DNA from: JBBREP01 sp963716525
GTDB lineage: Bacteria > Actinomycetota > Acidimicrobiia > IMCC26256 > PALSA-610
Direction: 5' to 3'
Assembly: GCA_963716525.1 (NCBI GenBank)
Contig: OY970315.1
Location: 3,720,001-3,784,000, forward strand
Length of the DNA: 64,000 bases
Shown: one piece after another, positions 39,618 to 48,333 of the stretch
How positions within the stretch are numbered: the stretch's first letter is position 1
Layout: each line of letters opens with the position of its first letter
Notes under the pieces: generated by a model
Told to the model about the DNA's origin: nothing
Database searches by the model: none
The model's input: the letters and a program-made list of their open reading frames with translations, nothing else
Position numbers and translations under genes: made by a program

Positions 39618-40826
39618 ATGAGCGAGGAGCGGCTCGACCACCGGGCGATGCAACGGTTGCGCGAACACCTGGAGGCATACGTCGAGTCCGGCGCGGTGCC
39701 CGGCCTGATCTCCCTGGTGGCGCGAGGCGCGGAGCGCCACGTCGACGTGCTCGGCCGGCCGGGCCTCGACCGCGCCCAGCCGCTCGCTCGGGACGCGATC
39801 TTCAGGATCGCCTCCCTGAGCAAGCCCGTCACGGCGGCCGCGGCGATGATCCTCGTCGACGACGGCGTGCTCGCGCTCGACGAGCCGGTCGACGCCTTCG
39901 TCCCGGAGCTCGCCGGCCGGCGGGTGCTGCGGGCGGTCGACGCCGAGATCGACGACACCTGGCCCGCACACCGCGCGATCACCGTGGACGACCTGCTCAC
40001 CTGCCGGCTCGGTCTGGGCTGCATCCTCGCGCCACCCGGCACCTACCCGATCCAGGTCGCCGAGGAGGAGCTGGAGCTCCACACCTTCGGGCCGCCCTGG
40101 CCACCACCGACATGTTCGGTCGACGAATGGGTGCGCCGCCTCGGCACGCTGCCGCTCGTGCACCAGCCGGGCGAGGGCTGGATGTACAACACCGGCATCC
40201 AGGTACTCGGCGTGCTCGTCGAGCGGGCCGCGGGCCGGCCGCTCGAGGAGTTCCTCGCCGAGCGCCTGTTCGCCCCCATCGGTATGGCCGACACCTCGTT
40301 CCGCATCGACGACACCCGCCGGGCGCGCTTCACCACCGCGTACACACCCGACGAGACGGCCGACACGCTGCGGGTGCTCGACTCACCTCACGCGAGCTGG
40401 TGGGACGAGCCCGCCGTCCCGAACGGCGCGGGTTGGCTCCTCTCGACGATCGACGACTTCGCGGCGTTCGTGGCGATGCTGGAGGCCGGAGGCCTGTCGG
40501 GCCGTACCCGGGTGCTGTCGAAAGCGGCCGTGGCGCGTATGACGATGGACCACCTGCACGAGGAGCAGCGCGCGTCGGCGCGGCCGTTCGTGGGCGCGCA
40601 CTGCAGCTGGGGTTACGGCATGGCGGTGCCCGAAACGGGCCCCGACGGCGAGGGCACGCTGCGCCACGGCTACGGCTGGGACGGCGGCACCGGCACGACG
40701 TGGCGCACCGACCGGCTGACCGGCGTGACCGGGATCCTGTTCACCCTGCGGGCGATGACGTCACCTGAGCCGCCGGCCGTGTTCGTCGACTGGTATCGCG
40801 ACATCGACGACGCGATCGTGAGGTAA
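39618..40826 (+). CDS. Serine beta-lactamase-family hydrolase (esterase/DD-peptidase like)
   Basis: This 402-residue protein starts at ATG 39618. The active-site SxxK is S66-K69 in RIASLSKPVTA, and the second motif is WMYNTGIQVLG. A C-terminal HGYGWDGGTGT fits the third motif region. No signal peptide is seen, so it may be cytoplasmic and act as an esterase rather than on cell wall. It stands divergent from the response regulator gene and convergent with an SDR. Confidence 0.85.
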   Translation: MSEERLDHRAMQRLREHLEAYVESGAVPGLISLVARGAERHVDVLGRPGLDRAQPLARDAIFRIASLSKPVTAAAAMILVDDGVLALDEPVDAFVPELAGRRVLRAVDAEIDDTWPAHRAITVDDLLTCRLGLGCILAPPGTYPIQVAEEELELHTFGPPWPPPTCSVDEWVRRLGTLPLVHQPGEGWMYNTGIQVLGVLVERAAGRPLEEFLAERLFAPIGMADTSFRIDDTRRARFTTAYTPDETADTLRVLDSPHASWWDEPAVPNGAGWLLSTIDDFAAFVAMLEAGGLSGRTRVLSKAAVARMTMDHLHEEQRASARPFVGAHCSWGYGMAVPETGPDGEGTLRHGYGWDGGTGTTWRTDRLTGVTGILFTLRAMTSPEPPAVFVDWYRDIDDAIVR

Positions 40827-40844
40827 CGGGCGGCCGCCGCCCGC

Positions 40845-41633
40845 TCAACCGTCGACGCCGGGGCCCCAACCACTACCGAAGTCGGCGACGTCGAACACCC
40901 TGCCGGTGACGCCGCGGCCGATCTGCGCGGCGAGATACGCGACGGGCGCCACCACGTCGGCGGGTTCGGCCCAGCCCGTCCAGTCGAAATCGGGACCGAA
41001 CTCGAGGGCGGTGTGCTCGGTGCGCACGGCTCCGGGCCGTAGCGCGTTCACTGCGATGCCGAACGGGCGCAACTCGGGTGCCACCGCCGTCGAGAACCGC
41101 TCGAGGGCCGCCTTGGCCACCGAGTAGATCACGTAGCCGGGCGGCATCAGCGCGCTCACCTCATGCGCCGCCGCACCCGACGAGATGTTGACGATGCTGC
41201 CGCCACCGTTGGTGAGCATGTGTGGCACGACGGCACGCGTCGACAGATAGAGGCTGCGCACGTTCACGCGCATCGAGTCGTCCCACATCTGCACGGTGGA
41301 CTCGTCGAACGGCGCGCGCGTCGGGGCCATGGCGTTGTTCACCAGCACGTCGAGGCGCCCGAACTCCGCGACGGTCTGCTCGACGAGCGCAGCGATGTCG
41401 CGTGGGTCGCCGATGTCGCACCGGATCGCGGTAGCCACGTTGCCCGCGTCGCGAATCGCGTCCACGGTCTCCTGGATCGTTCCCGGGAGCCCCGTCGTGC
41501 ACGGGTCGACCGTGCGAGCCGCGCACACGACCTTGGCACCGAGCGCCGCGAGCCCGATCGCGAGACCCTTGCCGATACCGCGCGACGCGCCGGTGACCAC
41601 GACGACGCGGTCGGACAGTGAGATGGCGGTCAC
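40845..41633 (-). CDS. SDR oxidoreductase
   Basis: This 262-residue enzyme starts at GTG 41633 (MTAISLSDRVVVVTGASRGIG). It has the TGxxxGIG cofactor motif, VNNAMAPTR, the Ser in VNISSGAAA and the catalytic YSVAKAALE. A C-terminal NALRPGAVRTEHT follows. The family oxidises or reduces hydroxy/keto groups with NAD(P)H. No operon partner is evident. Confidence 0.85.
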   Translation of the reverse strand: MTAISLSDRVVVVTGASRGIGKGLAIGLAALGAKVVCAARTVDPCTTGLPGTIQETVDAIRDAGNVATAIRCDIGDPRDIAALVEQTVAEFGRLDVLVNNAMAPTRAPFDESTVQMWDDSMRVNVRSLYLSTRAVVPHMLTNGGGSIVNISSGAAAHEVSALMPPGYVIYSVAKAALERFSTAVAPELRPFGIAVNALRPGAVRTEHTALEFGPDFDWTGWAEPADVVAPVAYLAAQIGRGVTGRVFDVADFGSGWGPGVDG

Positions 41634-41704
41634 CGGCGCAGTATCGCACCGCTCGACCGCGGTCGACGCAGCCCCGGTTCGATCTGGTTGGGGTTGGGTC
41701 CGGT

Positions 41705-42331
41705 TCAGGTGAGCACGGGCGTGCGGACCGAGCTGACCTCGCTGAAGCGCCGGCTGATGCAGTCCCAGTCCACGAGGTTCCAGAACGCGTCGAGCCACTT
41801 GGCCTTCTCGTTCATGTACTGCAGGTAGTACGCGTGCTCCCACCCGTCGATCACGAGCAGCGGCATGTTGGCGGGCGTCATGTTGCTCTGGTGGTCGTAG
41901 ATCTGCTCGACCATGAGCCGGCCGGCGAAGGGCTCCCAGATGAGCGCGCCCCAACCGGAGCCCTGCAGACCCTTGACCGCCTCGTCCAACTGCCGCCGCA
42001 GCGCCGGCGCGCTCCCGAACGACTCCGAGATCGCAGCGGCGAGCTCGCCCTCGGGCTGACCGCCGCCGCCGCGCGTCATCTCCGGCCAGAACGAGGAGTG
42101 CAGGAAATGCCCGGAGATGTTGAAGGCGAGCGCCTTCTCCAGCGCCCGCAGCATCAGCGGGTCGGTCTGCGGCTGGGAACGCAGGTCGTCGAGCTTCGCG
42201 AGCGTCTCGTTCGCGCCCTTCACGTACGCGGCATGGTGCTTGTCGTGGTGGAGCTGCACCTGCTTCGCGCTGTAGTGCGGCTCGAGCGCGTCGTAGTCGT
42301 AGGGAAGTTCGGGCAACGAGTAGACGGTCAT
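41705..42331 (-). CDS. Fe/Mn superoxide dismutase
   Basis: This 208-residue enzyme starts at ATG 42331 (MTVYSLPELPYDYDALEPHY). Metal ligands are visible in VQLHHDKHHAAYV, FLHSSFW and LVIDGWEHAYYLQY (Asp and His). It removes superoxide in the cytoplasm. The gene is single, and a stress-type promoter for the divergent gene lies close upstream. Confidence 0.95.
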   Translation of the reverse strand: MTVYSLPELPYDYDALEPHYSAKQVQLHHDKHHAAYVKGANETLAKLDDLRSQPQTDPLMLRALEKALAFNISGHFLHSSFWPEMTRGGGGQPEGELAAAISESFGSAPALRRQLDEAVKGLQGSGWGALIWEPFAGRLMVEQIYDHQSNMTPANMPLLVIDGWEHAYYLQYMNEKAKWLDAFWNLVDWDCISRRFSEVSSVRTPVLT

Positions 42332-42410
42332 CGGGCTCCTCGGGGACGGTGCCGGCGTGCGCCGGTCACATGCATCCCGTTCCCGGAGCGCCGCGCCTTC
42401 AAACGGCCGC

Positions 42411-42436
42411 GTTTCCCCGCTGACCCTGGCGGGTAC
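42411..42436 (+). promoter_or_regulatory. Candidate sigma-B/sigma-F-type promoter
   Basis: GTTT (42411-42414), 16 bp and GGGTAC (42431-42436) match the general-stress sigma consensus GTTT-N-GGGTA. It lies 70 bp upstream of the small gene at 42506 and beside the partner-switch genes that would regulate such a sigma factor. Short motifs of this kind occur by chance, so the call is tentative. Confidence 0.45.
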
Positions 42437-42505
42437 AGAGTTTCCTCAGGTGTTCGTACGCGTAGAGTTGCCGCGGAGGCGTCCGTCGGCATCGGGAGCG
42501 TGAAC

Positions 42506-42778
42506 ATGGCACACAAGGCACATGACTCGATGGAGTCGGTGGTTCGCCAGGCGCTGCACGTGGCGACGGGCGACCGCGAGGCGGAGGCGAAGGCGCTCGC
42601 CGACCGTACGGGCGGCGACGTCGACGAGGAGGTCACACGCGAGGCGGTCCGGCGCACCCACGGCGACGTGGCCGGCGGAACGCCCAGCCTGAGGCATCCA
42701 GTGAGCGAGACCGCGACCGCCGACGACGTCCGCGCGATCGAGCGGGAACACGACGACGACGACGACGACGCCGGGTGA
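42506..42778 (+). CDS. Small hypothetical protein, possibly stress-induced
   Basis: This 90-residue protein starts at ATG 42506 (MAHKAHDSMESVVRQALHV). It is rich in charged residues and ends in an Asp run (EHDDDDDDAG). No domain is recognised; the composition suggests a helical or partly disordered soluble protein. It ends five bases before the convergent HATPase stop. The GTTT/GGGTAC pair upstream hints at general-stress control. Confidence 0.5.
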   Translation: MAHKAHDSMESVVRQALHVATGDREAEAKALADRTGGDVDEEVTREAVRRTHGDVAGGTPSLRHPVSETATADDVRAIEREHDDDDDDAG

Positions 42779-42783
42779 GCGGA

Positions 42784-43168
42784 TTACACGACCGAGGTCG
42801 GCGACACCTCGAACCACACCGTCTTGCCCGGCACACCAGGCGTTTCCGACACGCCCCAGGAACGCGCGAACGCGTCGACGATTCGTAGGCCGCGTCCCGA
42901 CGCCTCGTGTGGTTCCGGCGACCGCATGATCGGCTGGCCGTGGCCGGTGTCGTGCACCTCGACGCGGACATGGTCGGGCTCCGCGTCGACGCGGACCTCG
43001 AAGTCGCTGTGCTCGTAGCGCACGCAGTTGGTCGCGAGCTCGGACAGCATCAACACCACGGTCTCGGTCATGATCGGCGCGACGTCGTCGACGACATCCG
43101 CGACGAATCGCCGCGCCGCGCTCGATGGACGCGGGTCGATTCAGGAAGGTGCGCTGGTTCGTATTCAT
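42784..43168 (-). CDS. RsbW/SpoIIAB-like anti-sigma ATP-binding protein, one frameshift
   Basis: The start ATG 43168 (MNTNQRTFLNRPASIERG) overlaps the STAS gene stop by ATGA. Near 43,108-43,122, at a GCGCGGCGCGGCG run, the frame shifts to RRFVADVVDDVAPIMTETVV and continues to 42784. The ATP-binding boxes are LSELATNCVRY (N box), VHDTGHGQP (G1) and GRGLRIVDAFA (G2). It would bind a sigma factor or phosphorylate the STAS protein. From an internal ATG at 43071 only 95 residues remain. Confidence 0.7.
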
Positions 43169-43482
43169 GACTCGATGTGCAGCGTCGCCTCGAGGCCGGT
43201 GCACTCGATCACCCGGCGGACGACGTCGGACGGGTTCCGGACGGCGACGGTGTTGGCATGGTGGGTCGATCGGACCAGGACCGCGATCCCGGAGCTGTCG
43301 AGGAACGACACGCCGGTGAGGTCGAACACGAGTCGCTCCGGTGCTCGCTGCAGGACGGGGGCGAGCGAGGCCTCGGCGATCGGTGCGGTCGCGAAGTCGA
43401 GCTCACCCCGCAGCACCACGACCGGCGCGCCGTCGGGGTCGGCGGCCATGTCGATCTCGATCTGACCCTCGATGTCGCTCAT
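43165..43482 (-). CDS. STAS-domain anti-anti-sigma factor
   Basis: This 105-residue protein starts at ATG 43482, overlapping the phosphatase stop (ATGA). It has the STAS strand VVVLRGELDFATAP and the phosphorylatable serine region FLDSSGIAVLVRS. It would be phosphorylated by the HATPase gene product and dephosphorylated by the SpoIIE-type protein encoded just upstream. The order phosphatase, STAS, kinase makes a full partner switch. Confidence 0.85.
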   Translation of the reverse strand: MSDIEGQIEIDMAADPDGAPVVVLRGELDFATAPIAEASLAPVLQRAPERLVFDLTGVSFLDSSGIAVLVRSTHHANTVAVRNPSDVVRRVIECTGLEATLHIES

Positions 43483-45167
43483 GCTTCCCATCGCAGTCCG
43501 AGCAGGGCGGTGTCGTCGTTGGCACCGCCGGGGATCAGATCGCTCACCACACGGTCGAGCAGCGTCTCAACTGGAGCATCGGCGTCTTTCTCGGCCGCCC
43601 GAGCCAGCCGTGCGAATCCGATGTCGAGCTGCTCGCCCCGGCGTTCGATCAGCCCGTCCGTGTACAGCAACAGCGTGGCCTGGGCGGGGAGCTCGATCGT
43701 GGATAGCCGGTAGCTCGGGCGGTCGACGGCGCCGATCGGCACGCCCGCGGCCACTTCGAGGAAGGTCGCCCGGCCCGCCGTGAGCAGGAGCGGCACCAGG
43801 TGACCGGCATTGGCGGCCTCGAGACGGTGCGACGCCAGATCGATCCGCGCGCAGAACACCGTGGCGAAGTGACCGTCGTCCTTCGCACTCAGGAGACGAC
43901 CGAGCTTGGCGAGGATCACGTCGGGTGGATCGCCCTGGGCCGCGTAGGCGCGCACCGAGTACCGCAGCGACGCCATCACCGTCGCGGCCGGGATGCCGCG
44001 CCCCGAGACGTCGCCGATCACCAGAAGGAACCGGCCCTCGTCCAGCGGCACCACGTCGTACCAGTCCCCGCCAATCTCGATGTCGATCTCGCCCGCGACG
44101 TAGCGCGCGGCCAGGTCGAGGCCCACGCTGGGCAACGCCGCCGGGAGCAACGTGTGCTGCAACGTGCGCGCCACGCTCCGCTGCTCGTTGTAGAGGCGCG
44201 CGTTCTCCGTGGCCACCGCGTCGAGCGCGAGGGCGAGCGTCTCGGCCGATTCGCGCCGCCGGATCAGCCGCTCGACGAGCACCATCGAGCCGGCCGTCAG
44301 CAGCAAGCCCGCGGCCAAGAGGATCCACGGCAGCCGGAGTAGCACCGTGCCGCCGAGCTGCTTTTCGGCCTTGACCACGACGAGCACCGAGGAGTCGCCG
44401 AACGCTGCGACCGCCGACGCGGTGTCACCCGAGAGTTCGTGTCCGGTGTCGGACGCGAGCAGCTTCGCGTCGTTCGGCTTCGTGCCGAGATACAGCGCGT
44501 AGCCAAGATCGCTGAACGCGCTGTTCGTGGCGATGCTCGCCTGCCGGTTCTTCGGAAGCTGCGTCTCGGTGTAGACGGCGTAACGCGGGCGCTCCCCCGG
44601 CGAGGTCATCGCGTAGCCGACGCGGCGCGGCGTCCGGTCGAGCAGATCGTTGATCGTGAGCGCCTTGTCGTTGCTCTTGGCGAACAGCGCGGCGATCCGT
44701 GACGCGGGTTCACGCACGAGCAACGGTTGGTTGCCGACCACCACGAGTGGCTCCGGAGGGTTGCGGTCGATGCGCCACAGCGAGGCCGACACGAACGCGC
44801 GCGCCGAAGTGGACGTCATCAGCGAGCGGAACGCGCCGGCGTCGCCGTCCGTGGCCCGGGCGACGAGCCCCGCCGCCGCCAGCGGCAACTGCGCCGACGC
44901 GGCGGAAATGCCGAGCACGAGCGACACCTCGCGTGCGCGCTGGCGCAGTAGCCGGTCCTCGTTGTGCCGGTTCACCACGGCGGCACCGGCGGAGAGCACC
45001 AGCGTCATCACGAGCGCGGCGAGTACGACGAGCACCGAACCGCGGTGCAGGCGACCGTGGCGTGAGGCCGCGCCGGCCGCCGTCTCGTACGGGCGCGGCG
45101 CAGGTGCCGTCATCGTCGCCGCACCCTCGACGCCGGGCGCGTCACCAAGGGCGGTATCGGTGACCAC
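43479..45167 (-). CDS. Membrane-anchored SpoIIE-type protein phosphatase
   Basis: This 562-residue protein starts at GTG 45167 behind GGAGGTGGA. Two TM helices (VLVVLAALVMTLVLSAGAAV; LPWILLAAGLLLTAGSMVLV) frame an outer sensor domain of about 230 residues. After a short linker (RRRESAETLALALDAVATENARL), the PP2C-like domain has GGDWYDVV, LVIGDVSGRGI, LLLYTDGLIERR and DDTALLGL, which supply the metal-binding acids. An outside signal would drive dephosphorylation of the STAS protein. It is first of a three-gene coupled operon. Confidence 0.85.
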   Translation of the reverse strand: MVTDTALGDAPGVEGAATMTAPAPRPYETAAGAASRHGRLHRGSVLVVLAALVMTLVLSAGAAVVNRHNEDRLLRQRAREVSLVLGISAASAQLPLAAAGLVARATDGDAGAFRSLMTSTSARAFVSASLWRIDRNPPEPLVVVGNQPLLVREPASRIAALFAKSNDKALTINDLLDRTPRRVGYAMTSPGERPRYAVYTETQLPKNRQASIATNSAFSDLGYALYLGTKPNDAKLLASDTGHELSGDTASAVAAFGDSSVLVVVKAEKQLGGTVLLRLPWILLAAGLLLTAGSMVLVERLIRRRESAETLALALDAVATENARLYNEQRSVARTLQHTLLPAALPSVGLDLAARYVAGEIDIEIGGDWYDVVPLDEGRFLLVIGDVSGRGIPAATVMASLRYSVRAYAAQGDPPDVILAKLGRLLSAKDDGHFATVFCARIDLASHRLEAANAGHLVPLLLTAGRATFLEVAAGVPIGAVDRPSYRLSTIELPAQATLLLYTDGLIERRGEQLDIGFARLARAAEKDADAPVETLLDRVVSDLIPGGANDDTALLGLRWEA

Positions 45168-45246
45168 TCCACCTCCGGCGCTCGCCCTCCCGTGTCCCCC
45201 GCTCGCGGACGCTACTTGGTGGGCCGGGGAGTACGGTGCTGCGCGC

Positions 45247-45744
45247 ATGGTGCACTTACTGATCGCCACCGACGGTTCCGACCTCGCGCTCGCGGCGGCG
45301 CGGGCCGCGTTCGGCATCGTGCCCCGCCCCGACAAAGTCACGATCCTCGCCATCAGCGAGGCCACACCGGAGCTCGTCGCCGACGGCGGCGGCATCGAAG
45401 GACCGACGATGACGCCCGCCGAGGTCGACGCGGTGATCGCGGAGGGTAACCGTCATGCCGAAGCGGCACTGCTCGGGCTGTCGGTGCTCGTGCCCGAGGG
45501 CGCGGCCGTCGACCGCGTGCTGGAGCACGGCGATCCCGGCGCCACGATCTGCGCGGTCGCCGAGAAGGTCGGCGCGGACGCTGTCGTCCTGGGTTCGCAC
45601 GGCAAGAACTGGATCAAGCGCGTCGTGCTCGGCTCGGTGAGCGAGTACGTCGTGCACCACGCCAAGTGTCCGGTGCTCGTCGTCCCCGCAGAGCGTGATC
45701 ACGACGCCCGCACCCGCGCCGAGCACGCTTCCGCGACGAGCTGA
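45247..45744 (+). CDS. Universal stress protein (UspA family)
   Basis: This 165-residue protein starts at ATG 45247 (MVHLLIATDGSDLALAAARA). The ATP-binding motif G-2x-G-9x-G-S is complete in VLGSHGKNWIKRVVLGSVSE. The end, AKCPVLVVPAE, is typical. It is divergent from the partner-switch operon, which fits a shared stress theme. No stress-type promoter is evident directly upstream. Confidence 0.9.
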   Translation: MVHLLIATDGSDLALAAARAAFGIVPRPDKVTILAISEATPELVADGGGIEGPTMTPAEVDAVIAEGNRHAEAALLGLSVLVPEGAAVDRVLEHGDPGATICAVAEKVGADAVVLGSHGKNWIKRVVLGSVSEYVVHHAKCPVLVVPAERDHDARTRAEHASATS

Positions 45745-45780
45745 TCGTGGCGCCGCTCACGGGCTGACGAGCGTTGGTTG

Positions 45781-45852
45781 TGGGCCGTGGCAGATTTGAA
45801 CTGCCGACCTCTTCCGTGTCAAGGAAGCGCTCTCCCCCTGAGCTAACGGCCC
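45781..45852 (-). tRNA. tRNA-Val (anticodon GAC)
   Basis: On the minus strand the acceptor GGGCCGT pairs with ACGGCCC, the anticodon stem CTTCC/GGAAG frames the loop TTGACAC giving GAC, and the T-arm is GGCAGTTCAAATCTGCC. CCA is not encoded (the next bases are ACA). Confidence 0.95.
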
Positions 45853-46014
45853 GATCGGGGACGCTCACGCTAGCGGACACCGATCTTCCCGGCTCAGTGC
45901 CGATTCCGGCGCGAAGAGTCGCCGGAAATCGGCGCTCGATCGGTCAAGGGCGCGGATCGGCGGCCGATGAGTCGAAAGGCCTAGGTCGAACGAGGCCGCG
46001 TCCGCGAGGGGGTG

Positions 46015-46617
46015 ATGGCCGTGAGCGTCGAGCCGAACGAGATCCACGAACCCGAGCCGTCGAGCCCCGGCAACGACGAAGGCCGCGAGAGCGCGTCGCC
46101 GCAGCTGCCGGCGTTGCGCGCGATCGTCACGCCGCTCACCGAACAGCTCGCCCAGGCGGGCATCGACAAGCGCATGCTCTTGAACGCCGAGCGTGAGCAC
46201 CAGCTCGCGCTCGTGGCTTCTGCGGTGTTCGCCATCGCCGCGTGCTTCGAGTGGTGGAACGGGCTCGTGCGGGTGCACGGCATCGTGAACTTCAGCGCGA
46301 CCGGAAGCGGCAGCGCGTTCAGCGATTGGCGCGGTTGGCTCGCGCTCGCCGCGATGGCGATCTGCGCAGCGGCCACCGCCGCGCAGATCCTCCATGGCCC
46401 GAATCGCCGCGGCACCCAGGTCGCCGCGGCCGCGGCAGGCGCGGCGCTGCTGTGCACGCTGTGGTTCTGGGCGGCGTACAGCGCGTCGGTTGCCCTCTCC
46501 GACGGCACCGGCACCGACTTCGGTGCCGGATTCGGCCTCTATCTCGGCCTCGCGGCCACGATTACGGCCACCGTGGCGACCGCCCGGCGCCTCGTCCGCG
46601 CCGGCGCCTGGCGCTGA
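46015..46617 (+). CDS. Four-TM membrane protein, paralog of the next gene
   Basis: This 200-residue protein starts at ATG 46015 (GTG 46012 is possible) after GAGGGG. A 65-residue charged N-terminus is followed by four hydrophobic helices: LALVASAVFAIAACFEWW, WLALAAMAICAAATAAQIL, AAAAGAALLCTLWFWAAY and GFGLYLGLAATITATVATA. Marks shared with the gene at 46728 are F-x-x-WW after helix 1, TLWFW in helix 3 and GFGLY/SFGLY before helix 4. No family name is known to me. Confidence 0.65.
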   Translation: MAVSVEPNEIHEPEPSSPGNDEGRESASPQLPALRAIVTPLTEQLAQAGIDKRMLLNAEREHQLALVASAVFAIAACFEWWNGLVRVHGIVNFSATGSGSAFSDWRGWLALAAMAICAAATAAQILHGPNRRGTQVAAAAAGAALLCTLWFWAAYSASVALSDGTGTDFGAGFGLYLGLAATITATVATARRLVRAGAWR

Positions 46618-46727
46618 GCCGGCCGAAATCCTTCACTTCGGGGCGAATGCCGGGCACAATGGCGGCAACATTCCCGAAGCGCCGCCTGGAATCCGAGGCG
46701 CCGCTTTCCCGAGAGAGACGGGGACAC

Positions 46728-47252
46728 ATGAGTGACCAACCACCCAGCACGCCGGCCGGGAGCGGCGGCGGTCAGATGCAGAACCCCTTCCAGGGGCTCA
46801 ACGCCGACAAGGTCAAGAGCGCCGGCCTACCCACCCAACTGATGCTCGGTGGCGCGATCGTGTTCTTCATCTTCGGGTTCTTCGATTGGTGGAGCGCGTC
46901 GGCCGGACCGTTCTCCACATCGGGTAACGCGTTCGACCTATGGCAGGGCACGGTCGCATGGATCTTGATGCTTGGGGTGCTCGTCGCCGCGACGCTGCTC
47001 CTCGCCGGAACGATGAACCAGTATCGCCAGCAACTGGTGTACGGCACGGTGGCGGGCGCCGGCCTCGCAGTGCTGCTCACCCTGTGGTTCTGGGGGCGCA
47101 TCCCTTCGAGCAGCGACTACGGGTTCTCCGGCGTCAGTGTCGGCGCGAGCTTCGGTCTCTACATCTGCCTGCTCGCGGCGATCGCGGCGACGGTGGGTGC
47201 GGTCATGAATCTGCAGGCCTTCATGAAGGGCACGCAGACCACGAGCGCATAG
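46728..47252 (+). CDS. Four-TM membrane protein, paralog of the preceding gene
   Basis: This 174-residue protein starts at ATG 46728 with GAGAGAGACGGGG upstream. A Gly/Gln-rich N-terminus (PAGSGGGQMQNPFQGL) precedes helices MLGGAIVFFIFGFFDWW, WILMLGVLVAATLLLAGTM, GAGLAVLLTLWFWG and GLYICLLAAIAATVGAVM. The same FxxWW, TLWFW and SFGLY marks as in the neighbour indicate a tandem duplication. The function is unknown. Confidence 0.7.
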   Translation: MSDQPPSTPAGSGGGQMQNPFQGLNADKVKSAGLPTQLMLGGAIVFFIFGFFDWWSASAGPFSTSGNAFDLWQGTVAWILMLGVLVAATLLLAGTMNQYRQQLVYGTVAGAGLAVLLTLWFWGRIPSSSDYGFSGVSVGASFGLYICLLAAIAATVGAVMNLQAFMKGTQTTSA

Positions 47253-47253
47253 A

Positions 47254-48273
47254 TCAGGCCGTCAGCTCGGCCATCGTCTGCAACACATCGGGTCCGCCGC
47301 TCACGATGATCGTCGTGACGGCGGACTCGTCCCATGCCGAGAGCCGGTCGCGGATGCGCTCGCGGGAGCCGACGAGGGAGATCTCGTCGGCGAACTGTGT
47401 GGGCACGTGCGCGATCGCCTCGTCGCGCTTGCCCTCGAAGAAGAGGTCCTGGATACGCTGCGCCTGCGCCTCGAAGCCCATGCGCGCCATCAGCTCCATG
47501 TGGAAGTTGCGGCTGCGGCTGCCCATGCCGCCGATGTAGAAGCCGAGCGCCGCCTTCGTGGGCGCGAGCGCCTCTTCGATCTCCTCCTCGCTGTCACCGG
47601 TGATGCGACAGCCCATCACGTTCACCGCGACCTCGAAGCCCGGCCGTGCGCCGGCGAGCGAGCCGGCGTACACCTCCGGGCGGAACGGCGAGTAGTAGAG
47701 CGGCAGCCAGCCGTCGGCGATCTCCGCCGCGAGGGCCACGTTCTTCGGTCCTTCGGCACCGAGGTAGATCGGCAGGTCGGCGCGCAAGGGATGCACCATC
47801 ACGCGCAACGGCTTTCCCATCCCCCAGCTGTTCGGTCCGTCGTACGGCATGCGGACGAACTCGCCGTGGTACGACACGGGCTCCTCACGCCGCAGCACCG
47901 CGCGCAGCACGTCGATGTATTCGCGCGTGCGGGTGAGCGGCTTGGCGAACGGCTGGCCGTACCAACCCTCCACCACCTGCGGGCCGCTCACACCGAGTCC
48001 GAGCCCGAAGCGACCGTTGGAGAGATGGTCGACGGTGATCGCGTGCATCGCGCACGACGCCGGTGTGCGCCCCGACAGCTGCACGACCCCTGTGCACACG
48101 CGGATCGTGGAGGTGTGCGCGGCGATCCACGTGGCAAACGAGAACGCGTCGTTTCCCCACGATTCGGCCACCCACACCGAGTCGAAGCCGAGCCGCTCGG
48201 CCTCCTGGGCGAGCGGCACGTGGAACGGGTTCGGGCCCTTGCCCCAGTAGCCGAGCTGCAGTCCGAGCTTCAT
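47254..48273 (-). CDS. LLM-class F420-dependent oxidoreductase
   Basis: This 339-residue protein starts at ATG 48273 behind AGGAGACG. The luciferase-like barrel shows MKLGLQLGYWGKGP, ERLGFDSVWVAESWGNDAF, ATWIAAHTSTIRVCTGV, DHLSNGRFGLGLGVSGPQVVEGW (20 central residues typical of the family) and LPIYLGAEGPKNVALAAEIADGW. In actinobacteria most such proteins use F420; the substrate is unknown. The stop lies one base after the convergent membrane-protein gene. Confidence 0.85.
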   Translation of the reverse strand: MKLGLQLGYWGKGPNPFHVPLAQEAERLGFDSVWVAESWGNDAFSFATWIAAHTSTIRVCTGVVQLSGRTPASCAMHAITVDHLSNGRFGLGLGVSGPQVVEGWYGQPFAKPLTRTREYIDVLRAVLRREEPVSYHGEFVRMPYDGPNSWGMGKPLRVMVHPLRADLPIYLGAEGPKNVALAAEIADGWLPLYYSPFRPEVYAGSLAGARPGFEVAVNVMGCRITGDSEEEIEEALAPTKAALGFYIGGMGSRSRNFHMELMARMGFEAQAQRIQDLFFEGKRDEAIAHVPTQFADEISLVGSRERIRDRLSAWDESAVTTIIVSGGPDVLQTMAELTA

Positions 48274-48333
48274 CACGTCTCCTCGCGCGCGAATGGCCGA
48301 GGCAGCGTATGATGTGCACTCAGGAGCAATGCA

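Noticed and set aside
45614..45880. Frames reading GRFELPTSSV and SSGGERFLDTEEVGSSNLP
   Set aside because: Both are translations through tRNA-Val(GAC).
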